Part shown: piece after piece, positions 12,101 to 21,345 of the stretch
Layout of the letters: each line of letters begins with the position of its first letter
Numbering within the stretch: position 1 is the first letter of the stretch
Source: Utricularia gibba
Taxonomy: Eukaryota > Streptophyta > Magnoliopsida > Lamiales > Lentibulariaceae
Reading direction: 5' to 3'
DNA: 64,000 bases
Assembly: GCA_002189035.1 (NCBI GenBank)
Contig: NEEC01000009.1
Coordinates: 1,240,001-1,304,000, forward strand
Translations under genes and position numbers: made by a program
Notes under the pieces: model-generated
The model's input: the letters and a program-made list of their open reading frames with translations, nothing else
The model's database searches: none
What the model was told of the DNA's origin: nothing

Positions 12101-15100
12101 ATAAGGACAAAGAGAAGAGCAAGGATGGAGAAAAGGGAAAGGAGAAGGATGTTGAAAGGAAGGGGGAATCTGACAAAGACAAAACCAAGGGTCTTGATGG
12201 AAAAAATCTTGAGGCTTTGCTGCACAGACTTCCAAATTGTATAAGCCGTGATCTCATTGACCAGCTGACGGTAAGTTTTGTGTAGTATGTGTTAGTCCTT
12301 CTTTGTTTTTTTTTTTTTTTTCTACTTGATGGTGAACAGGCCCATGAGCTTTGCCAATTTTCAGGTAGAATTTTGCTATTTGAATTCAAAGTCCAGTCGC
12401 AAAAAGCTAGTGAGGGCTTTATTCAGTGTTCCAAGAACATCCCTGGAGTTGCTCCCATATTATTCGCGAATGGTTGCAACGTTGTCAACTTGCATGAGAG
12501 ATGTGCCATCCATGCTCTTACATTTGCTGGAGGAGGAATTCAATGCACTGACAAATAAGAAGGTGAAATGCAGCAGATTTACTACGTTCATGGCTTGTAG
12601 TTTGTTTCAGGAATTTATCTTAGACTGCTTGTTGCAGGATCAAATGAATATTGAAACAAAAATAAGGAACATACGCTTCATAGGAGAACTTTGCAAGTTT
12701 AAAGTTGCTCCACATGGCCTTGTTTTTACTTGTCTAAAGGTATTGATGAAATTTGTTATTAAATGAAGTTTGTAGCAAGGTGCAATCTTCAGTTATGCTT
12801 CTATCACTATATGCAATTTAATATCTTATAACATTGAAAATCTTGATTTCAGGTTTGTTTAGATGATTTCACGCATCATAATGTTGATGTTGCCTGCAAC
12901 CTACTTGAAACCTGTGGTCGTTTCCTGTATCGGTCTCCAGAGACTACAGTTCGCATGTCAAATATGTTGGACATATTGATGCGCTTGAAAAATGTAAAAA
13001 ACTTAGATCCTCGGCAAAGTACATTAGTGGAGAATGCTTATTACTTGTGTAAACCGCCAGAAAGATCTGCTCGGGTCTCCAAAGTTAGGCATCCTCTTCA
13101 TCAGGTCTGCGGCAATGTATTTAGGAGTTTATAATTCTGATATGAACCTGAAAATTGATGCCAAACGTTTTTGTGTTCTACAGTATATTCGCAAGCTACT
13201 TTTCTCAGATCTTGACAAGTTATCCATCGAGCATGTGTTACGACAACTTCGCAAGCTTCCTTGGAATGAATGCCAGTCATATCTTTTGAAGTGTTTTCTG
13301 AAGATTCACAAGGGAAAGTATGGTCAGATTCATTTGATAGCCTTACTTACTGCTGGCCTTGGTCGTTATCATGATGAATTTGCAGTCGCAGTTGTGGATG
13401 AGGTTAGCTCCAATTTTGAAACTCGGATATGAATATTAGAATTTTATCTTATCGAAGGTTTGCTTCATGTAAATTGTGTGCTCAACTTCAAAACATGGAA
13501 GGGAATAATATCTTTCTGCTTATATGAAAATTCATTTTCTTTTGTTTTTAAGTGGAGGGCTTCAATGGGAGGACCAGTTAATGGATACATTTTCCTAGAT
13601 AAGGAAACTGAGAAGCATGCATGGGTGTGGTTTGAGATCATAGTAAGATATTTAACTTCACATTTTCACTTATCATCCAGGTTTTGGAGGAAATAATCGT
13701 AGGGCTAGAGGTGAATGACTATGGACTACAGCAACAGCGCATTGCATTTATGCGATTTCTGGGGGAATTGTACAACTATAAACTGGTGGAATCGTCTGTT
13801 ATTTTTGATACTCTGTATCTCATTCTTGCGTTTGGACATGGAACAAAAGAGGTATGGAGTTCAAATCATTGCACATTCTATAATCTGTTGATGCTTCTTC
13901 TGAGAGCGAGGTGTTGCTAATGTTTGCATGACCAGCAAGATGCACTGGATCCCCCAGAGGACTGCTTTCGCATTAGAATGATCATCACACTTCTTCAGAC
14001 ATGTGGTCATTATTTTGACGGAGGCTCTTCAAAGAGGAAGCTTGATCGGTTCTTGATTCATTTCCAGAGATACATACTGTCCAAAGGTGTACTTCCTCTG
14101 GATATCGAGTTTGACCTGCAGGTTGGTTTTTTGTGTCTGAACTTTCCTAGTTTCCATGCTCCACGTATACAGATCTCATTGTTGAAGAATCCGTTAGACA
14201 TAAATTGTCTTGGAGAACTCGTGGATTTCTCGAGGGAGATTTTTATCAAAATAAATGTCTGTTCAGGGGTGCATGCGAGGTCATCTAATTGGAATTTAAC
14301 TGAGTCTCTAGTGTTCAACTTTGTTTACCTTAATCATGATTGACATGGCACTGAGCTTATTAAGTGGGAAACTTTCAGGACTTATTTGTTGAATTAAGAC
14401 CAAAAATGATTCGGTATTCTACCATCGAAGAGGCCAGTGCTGCCTTAGTTGAACTTGAAGAACTTGAGCAACGGATATCTGTAGAGAAAGTTCAAATTGA
14501 GAAGCAATCAGACACAGACACTCCAGCCAGGAGCACGAGTTCTGTCTCTGTAGCAGCAAATGAGCGTGATGCTGGGGATGACGTTGAGAATGGCGAACGG
14601 CATGAAAATGGTATGACTGATAGTGATACCGGGAGTGGCAGCATTGACGATGAGGAATGGGATGGAGAGAATCCAGATGAAGCTGAAAGTGAAGATGATT
14701 ATGAAGATGGAGGTGACCCCGCCTCCGATGAAGATGATGAGGTACATGTCAGGCAGAAGGTTGCAGAGACGGACCCTCAGGAAACTGCTGATTTTGACCG
14801 AGAGCTTCGGGCCCTAATGCAGGCAAGATACCACCTACAATCTGCATGCGTGTTTTGATTGTTATGCTTACTGCATTTAACCCCTGCCATGAAGCACTTA
14901 CTGACCTACGTATGCTGCAGGAAAGCTTGGACTCCAGGAAGCTGGAGCTGAGATCGCGCCCTAGTATCAACATGACGATTCCTATCAATATTTTTGAGGG
15001 TCACCACGGTAGAGGAGTCGAGGGCGAAAGCGGTGATGATGCAGCCGACGAGGGATCTGGGGAAACAAAGGAGGTTCGGGTGAAGGTACTCGTGAAGCGT

Positions 15101-15400
15101 GGCAACAAACAGCAGACGAAGCAGATGTATATTCCCCGTGATTGCTCTCTGGTTCAGAGCACAAAGCAGAAGGAAGCTGCCGAGCTTGAAGAAAAGCAAG
15201 ATATAAAGCGCCTTGTGCTGGAGTACAACGACAGGGAAGAGGAGGAACTCGGAACGCAGCCCCTGAATCGGAGCCAGAGTGGTGGAGGCAGAGTAGCCAA
15301 CAGGGGACGAACATGGGATGGGCACCAGAAGTCTTCCGGATCCCGTCACAGACATATCTTTCATTCTGGCGCTGGTCTTTACTACGGCAGGAGAAGATGA
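9183..15400 (+). CDS. UPF2: Regulator of nonsense transcripts UPF2
   Basis: Seventeen coding exons (9183-9236, 9473-9560, 9775-9977, 10345-10689, 11011-11115, 11196-11323, 11477-11653, 11747-11828, 11986-12270, 12365-12562, 12638-12739, 12853-13104, 13184-13402, 13681-13851, 13936-14121, 14379-14822, 14921-15400) join in frame to 1172 residues; Arabidopsis UPF2 is about 1180. The protein bridges UPF1 and UPF3 at exon junction complexes in nonsense-mediated mRNA decay. MIF4G-like regions fall at about residues 50-280, 490-680 and 690-870. A Lys/Glu/Asp-rich linker (encoded around 12080-12190) precedes the second. An acidic stretch at about 900-1000 and the conserved C-terminal UPF1-binding part follow. 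The intron after residue 1013 starts with GC rather than GT. The first exon encodes only 18 residues. Confidence 0.95.
10144..10168 (+). repeat. Poly-T tract, about 25 nt
   Basis: An uninterrupted run of T in UPF2 intron 3, about 180 bases before the acceptor. Its true length is uncertain in any long-read assembly. Confidence 0.9.
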
Positions 15401-15573
15401 CGTTTCACTAGTTGCAGACATCACAATGCTGCCACCCAAATCGATCAAGGCTCGCGCGTCAGCGAATGCAAGGATATGGGTAGCCAGTGTGTGGCTTTGC
15501 CTGGTATCTAGTAGTCTGTTAACAAAAGCATTCTTGCAAAGCGAAACTACGCATTTTAAGTTTGAAGTTGGCA

Positions 15574-16406
15574 TCAGTAGAAGGAGATGCTGTACAGGAG
15601 TTTCCTGTGATGTTGTCTCTCGAAGTTGACGACGATGTCGTCGATGGAGTCCTCCCAGTTTTCGGTACGCTCAAGCTGCAGATGCATTCCCTTGTAAGTG
15701 CCCCGAAAAACTCACAGAACTAGGCATCAAGAACATGCATCCATATTACGCACAGTAGTACCTCTAAGCACAACTGCAGAGCGAGGCGGCCACCAATGGC
15801 TGCCTCCTCGTGGTTATCTTTCACCTCCAAGTTGATTACCAAAACAGGCTTCAGTTGCAGATGGGGCCGAGTGTGTAAATCTGCACATGTAACCGCAGTT
15901 CTCTTAGTAGTTGAAAACCAAACAGAAGAGATAATGGGAGGTGAATCAGCACCGACCTTCAACGACACTATCGAATACCTTCTCTTCGAAAGTGAGCACC
16001 ACATCAAAAGCTCCATCGGAAGCGTTTACTTGCCATCGCTGGGGTGCGATTTTCACGGCTACGTTCCTTTTCAGCATCGGCAGTATCCCGTTTCTGCGAT
16101 ACCTGATAAAAACCCTCGGATTTCGAATAAACGATGGACGGCTTTCGCATAAAATTGGAAGTTAAAAGGCACAAAATGGAAGGTTGCATACAATTCAGGG
16201 TCCTTGCGACGGAGCTCCTCAAGCATGTGCTTGTAGGGAGTGCCGAAATCGTAGACATTGGGCTCTCGTAGGGATGGACCAGGCAGCTTGACGTGTTGCC
16301 CAGTGCCGTAGGACGATACGTCCAATCCTTCCTTCTTCAGCAACGAATGCGCCTCCATGCTCCGATTCTGGTTCGACGAACACACCATCGCGTACCGGAG
16401 CTTCAT
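15574..16406 (-). CDS. SSU72: RNA polymerase II CTD phosphatase SSU72
   Basis: Four exons on the minus strand (16406-16192, 16102-15957, 15880-15762, 15675-15574) give 193 residues, the usual SSU72 size. The N-terminus has the phosphatase signature CSSNQNRS, a CX5R loop with catalytic Cys and Arg. GTGQHVKLPGPS follows, and NLEVKDNHEEAAIGG near the C-terminus supplies the aspartate region conserved in SSU72. The protein ends in the family motif YSISFY. SSU72 removes Ser5 phosphate from the Pol II C-terminal domain and acts with the cleavage/polyadenylation machinery. The first intron uses GTATGC right after GAATT, which restores the ELY motif across the junction. It converges on UPF2 with only 173 bases between the two stop codons. 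Confidence 0.95.
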
Positions 16407-16952
16407 CGCCGCCGCGCTCTTCTCCCGACTTCAGTTCTACAACCACAAATGGCTTCCAGTAAATGAAATTGCCCTGCCCTATAAAAACAAATTCCCAATT
16501 CACCACTACCAAGTCCGAATCAAATTTAATTGCAAGATTTTATTAATACAAACTAAAAAGTACGCTAAAATTGGAATCATTAAAGTAAAATTTAATTAAA
16601 ATTAAATATGCTCATTAATTTTTAATATATGTTTGATAAATAGTTAAATTTATTTCCAAAAATATATATTAATTTTTAGAACATTATAATAAAGAATCAT
16701 ATTGATATAAAGAATCGTCATATAATGAGGCTCCTCTTCAACTAGTAATGATTAAATTGAATATAATTATATAATTATCAGAATATTATTATTGCTTAAA
16801 AAAATTCATCATATATTAAAACTAAACTTTTTATTAAAAACATTTAAAACAACACCCGTTAATAATTAAAAATGTGTCTAGTGAAGTTGAGAGCATTTTC
16901 TTGTTCTTTGTTTGTTCGGGCGGGGTACGGGCTTCTCACTCCTTCTGTACAT

Positions 16953-16961
16953 CTATAAATA
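16953..16961 (+). promoter_or_regulatory. TATA-like box
   Basis: CTATAAATA in a GC-richer island with no recognised gene. It stands only about 20 bases before an ATG at 16980, so transcription from it would more naturally use the in-frame ATG at 17059. Confidence 0.3.
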
Positions 16962-16979
16962 CCTTCAACAATTCTCAAC

Positions 16980-17183
16980 ATGGGGATGATGCAGGCTTGC
17001 GGGTGGCATCATGTATTTCCGCATACACCTACTCTAGCGAAACTTCCCTGTCCAGGCGCCATGGCTGTGACCTCTCGGCATGGCGTAGTTGCAAGTATCC
17101 GGCGATCACTGCCGGCATTCGCTTTTGCTGTCGAGGATGACGTTTCTGTTCCCTGGCTCTCCGCTTGCGCTTTTAGTGCATAA
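16980..17183 (+). CDS. Possible small ORF (67 aa), unrecognised
   Basis: A short frame of 67 codons within a GC-rich island, preceded by a TATA-like box. A second in-frame ATG at 17059 sits in the good context GCCATGGCT and would give about 41 residues beginning MAVTSRHGVVASIRRS, rich in Ser, Ala and Arg and without acidic residues, which loosely resembles an organelle transit peptide. No family is recognised and codon use does not settle it. It may be the first exon of a lost gene, a non-coding transcript or chance. Low confidence. Confidence 0.15.
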   Translation: MGMMQACGWHHVFPHTPTLAKLPCPGAMAVTSRHGVVASIRRSLPAFAFAVEDDVSVPWLSACAFSA

Positions 17184-17822
17184 ACCTTCGAAGGTGCCAA
17201 CATTTACAACTCACCATTCCCGAAGAAAAGAAAAACAACCAAAACCCGTTCTGCCTCAGAACCTAGCAGTTCATGTTTGCGCTGAGACCAGCCACTCCAC
17301 AGATCCCGGCACAAAACATTATTCTGAATGTTAGAATGAGTACAATTCATGAGCTTGAACTACACACTTTAGAGTGGATAAATAAGAAAAAAAAAGAATG
17401 GTAATGATTAAAGGAATATTTTTTGTTGTATTGTTGGAAAAAAGACAAGTAGGAACATTTTTTTTTCAAGTGTAATAACCTCTCGAGCGCATCATCTTAA
17501 TTTGTCGGGACGCATGGCCCCACGCTCTCATCCCCTCTCTTGATCGTCATAGATCACGTTACTTCACCAGCACCAGCTGAGGAAGAAAGAAACTAGAGAT
17601 TGAGAGGAGAATAACCCCACTGGATTCTTCCTCTTCCTCCTCAGCTCGGCACGCTGAAGGTTCATCTGTGCAAAGGGGAATGCAGAAAGTGGACGCCATT
17701 TTACTGGAAAAGAAGTAGCTTTTTTCCAGTTCCACAGGGCTTCTTCGGTTGCTCCCATGGCTATCTGATCCTGATGATCCACTAGTCCTTCTTCATATTA
17801 AGATAGACTGCTTCCTCCACTG

Positions 17823-19751
17823 ATGCTGAACGCCAGCGATTCACAACAGCATCCGCCTTCATCAAACGGGAATGGTAAGAAGAAACGGTTACCTGCCGGA
17901 ACCCCAGGTAAGAAGAATGGTGATACATGGAGATGTTCAATAAATCAAAATTCCCCTTGATTTTAATAGGGTTTTGTCATCCAGATCCAGAAGCGGAAGT
18001 GGTATCCCTCTCTCCCAAAACCCTTCTTGAGTCGGATCGGTTTGTGTGCGAGATCTGCAACCAGGGTTTCCAAAGGGATCAGAATCTTCAGATGCACCGG
18101 CGCCGCCATAAGGTGCCGTGGAAGCTGGTGAAACGAGATAACACGACTCCTAAAAGGCGTGTCTACGTGTGTCCGGAGCCGAGCTGCCTCCACCACGACC
18201 CCGGGCACGCGCTCGGGGACCTCGTGGGTATCAAGAAGCATTACCGGAGGAAACACAGCAACCAGAAGCAATGGGTTTGCTACAAATGCTCCAAGGGATA
18301 CGCCGTGCAATCTGATTACAAAGCGCATCTCAAAACGTGTGGGACACGGGGCCATTCTTGCGACTGCGGCCGTGTCTTCTCCAGGTCTCCCCTTTACTTC
18401 TTCTTCCTCTTATTATCACTGTTTGTTTATCAGTCATTTCAAAGACTGTATTTTTCTTTTTTTTCATGGTACTTGGATTCGAGTGCGTGTCTGTTGTGTT
18501 TGAATGAGAGTGTGTCAAATCATTTTCTGGGAGAAAAGCAGTGACAGTATATTTATGCGCTACTGCACCAAAGCTTCTGTTGGGCTTTGACTCTCACATC
18601 ACATCCCATACCTAGTCTGTTATCCTACAGGTTTTATTGGGGATTGTCCTAATTCATAGGAGATTAGTGCCAAATTTGATTTAGGGGTTTCTTCTTCTGT
18701 GATATTTCGGTTTCACAAGTGTGCATTGAATACTAAAGCTCTAACCTTTATGTGAAAAAAAAAACTGTTTAACAGTTCTGCAAAAGTAGTTTTTGATGCT
18801 AAGAAAACAAGTTTTTGCACCATGACTGATACAAATCAATGTCCAAATCTCATGTTTGATACAATTGTGTGTACTTCCAGTTCATTGTCTGAGTTACAAC
18901 TTTTTTTCAAATGGTAAGATGCAATAATGGTGTTTGTGAGGTCTTCAAGACAATCTTCATCATGGGGAGATTGGAGAGATGGCATGGGGTCTTGTTTCCC
19001 GATTTGAATTGTGTACTTTTTCCATGAGATTATTACATCTTCCTCAAACTTGTAATGTGACTCGTGGGTTTTCTCAGGGTGGAGAGCTTCATCGAGCATC
19101 AAGACGTCTGCCATATTCGTCTCCGGGCACTGCAACCACCGCAGCCGATGCCGCTTTGCGTTTCCGGTCAAATTTCCAATGCCGGTTTTGCGGCTCCGCC
19201 GCTGCCGGTGGAGCCCGTGCTCCCTAACCTCGAGCTCCAGCTCCTTACAACTGAAAATGAGGCCACTAAAAAACCCAACAACCAGCAATGGGACTCCACG
19301 TCCCGATTCCACCTCTCCATTGGCTCGCCATTTGCAACCTCCATTGATCCACAGTTCTCGAGGATGAAGGAGCACGCCGAAGAAGAGATGGAACATGCCA
19401 TGGCCGATAAAGCTTACGCTGACGAGGCACGGTGGCAGGCACAACTTCAGGTTCGCTTGTTTCATACACTGGTTGGAGTGCGTATATCAGAACTCAGGCC
19501 ACAAGTTCATGAACTGGATTCAAACTTATTGCCTCCAATTTCATAAGGTTCAACTGGCGGAGCAAGAGTTAAGCAACGCGAAGCGAATCCGGCAGCAAGC
19601 CACCGCGGAGCTGATGAAAGCTCAAGCACTGAAAGAAGTAGCAACCAGGCAAATCAATGCCGTCATGCTCCACTTCACTTGTGACTCCTGCAATCAGAAG
19701 CTGCACCAAGGTTCGAGCCCCATGCAGTCTGAATCCTACGATGGGAAATGA
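17823..19751 (+). CDS. INDETERMINATE-domain C2H2 factor, SGR5/IDD15-like
   Basis: Four exons (17823-17907, 17985-18384, 19078-19450, 19548-19751) join in frame to 353 residues. A basic KKKR nuclear signal precedes the ID domain: a C2H2 finger starting CEICNQGFQRDQNLQMHRRRH, a second one with the long C-x4-C spacing CPEPSC, then CYKCSKGYAVQSDYKAH and a C2HC-type finger with CDCGRVFSR and HQDVC. The C-terminal half contains a coiled coil (AEEEMEHAMADKAY through AELMKAQALKEVA), ending in a CDSCNQK motif. That arrangement is typical of the IDD14/15/16 clade, whose member SHOOT GRAVITROPISM 5 acts in shoot gravitropism and starch/auxin regulation. I cannot tell IDD15 from IDD14 or IDD16 with certainty. 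The 693-nt second intron interrupts the last zinc finger. Confidence 0.92.
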
Positions 19752-20221
19752 AGAGAGGCTCACACAAGTAACAACCCTCTTCTTCAACATAAACTTTCCA
19801 ATCATCTGTTATCATACTCATGTATTGTGCAATAATTGTTCCCTAATTGTCATTGCTGGTTGTACTTGTAACATGGCAATTCTTTTGAATTTTGTGTTAG
19901 CTTGGCGTTTTGCTGCATTGTCACAGCCTCTGAGTTCATTCATAGTCCACTGGGGAAAGGTACAATCCCACACAAGGAAGAGAAAACCCTTGCCAGAGAC
20001 ATTTTTTTAATGTGTTCGATAAAAGAAGGTGAATCAACACAGCTTTTTTTTTTACGAAGAATTTCACTGTTGAAGTTGAACCCCACCGGTGTGATCTGAG
20101 CACGGGAATAACGGTGATGGCTTTACACTTTACAGCATGTGAAAAAGAGACAGCACCGCACAAGAGGAGTGGGGTTTAGGAGGAGTTAAGAGAAAGGGGA
20201 TAAGCATCAGACCCAGAAGCA

Positions 20222-20247
20222 GCAGGAGCAGGAGCAGGAGCAGCAGC
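20222..20247 (+). repeat. GGAGCA microsatellite-like repeat
   Basis: Four to five imperfect copies of a GCAGGA hexamer in the spacer downstream of the IDD gene. Confidence 0.6.
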
Positions 20248-20960
20248 TGACCTGATAAATGCTAATGAAAGGCTGCATGATTTTCAGTGCCAGTCTCGTC
20301 TCTCTCAATCCCCTTCCCAGCCAGCACCAAGCTATACATACAGGCATACATACGTCGAGATATATAGATATACACCAAACCTAACTTGTCATTTTCTCTT
20401 TAAGGCCCATATATTCATTCCCATTCCTTCTTTTTACATCTGCAGCAGCGCCAACTCCCATGCCACCTCCCTCCAATCATTATCTTGTGCAATCATCATT
20501 CCCTCCCAATAGCAGTTATCTTGTAGTGAAAAAGTAAAGCTTGCGGAAACCAGATTTGTAAAGCTTTTTCCATGAGTAAACCGAAAGCATTCATTGAACT
20601 TCTCAAATTAGCTTGTTCAATGAAAAGCAAGCAGCAGTTTTTTCCCTAGGGGTAAAAATGACAACCAAATTGTCTGTCGAGAGACTTCCTTCTCTATCTT
20701 TTGGACCACACCTCAGAGAAACTTTCCCTGTCTTGGTCTCAATATCTCAACTAGTTTTTTGGGTGTCCTTGAATGAATCAATGGGTAGATGGCTCATGAA
20801 TTGCTCTGTGACTGGTGAAGCAGAAAACAATGGGGGAGAACAAAAAAGGGTTCTTTTTAGAAAAGAATAAAAAAGGAGCTTTTTGATGATGCACTATGCA
20901 GATTCATTTTGATTCTTTCCTTTGGAAAACATATGTAAAATCAAAAGGTGGGTTGTGTCT

Positions 20961-21004
20961 TGTGGGTGGCGCCATCCACCCACATGGGCTGGCCCTGCGC
21001 CCAT
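20961..21004. repeat. Two adjacent inverted repeats
   Basis: Arms TGTGGGTGG and CCACCCACA (9 bp, exact) flank a 6-bp spacer. Immediately after, ATGGGC and GCCCAT flank a 9-bp spacer. Both could form hairpins or serve as paired factor sites. Function unknown. Confidence 0.6.
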
Positions 21005-21345
21005 CCTCACTAGTAGCTTTCACACGTTTCCCTGTCTTATGAGGACACTGATGTAACCTTATACATAACTCAGAAACCTGTCCAAGAGTAAGAACCGAGC
21101 TACTGTTTGCGTCTGTATGGGCTTAGATGAAGCGGGTTGGGATTGCTCACTATCGAAATTCATCTATCTCCTTTCCTCAGAGTAGGAGCCACTATTTGCT
21201 TGATAGTTGATGACAGGAGTGGCGTTTCCTTGCCAGAAGCCTTTATAGTGTATATCATCTTTCCAACTGCTCAAGATATTGAGTTGTTAATGTTCTACAC
21301 GAGACAAAAAAAAAAAAAAAAGTTCCTTTAAAAAAGAATCCCGAG

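Larger units (their letters stand above)
16407..17822. other. Intergenic, SSU72 / IDD divergent region
   Basis: From 16540 to 16870 the sequence is AT-rich. From about 16900 to 17340 it is clearly GC-richer, with a TATA-like box and a short open frame (listed separately). The last 300 bases contain C/T-rich sequence and are probably the IDD leader. No conserved gene recognised. Confidence 0.5.
19752..21345. other. Convergent spacer, IDD and DnaJ genes
   Basis: No coding frame supported. It holds the 3' UTRs of both neighbours. There is a short GGAGCA-type repeat near 20222-20247 and a pair of adjacent inverted repeats at 20961-21004, reported as a finding. The 1.6 kb length leaves room for an unannotated non-coding transcript, but nothing in the sequence requires one. 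Confidence 0.5.
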
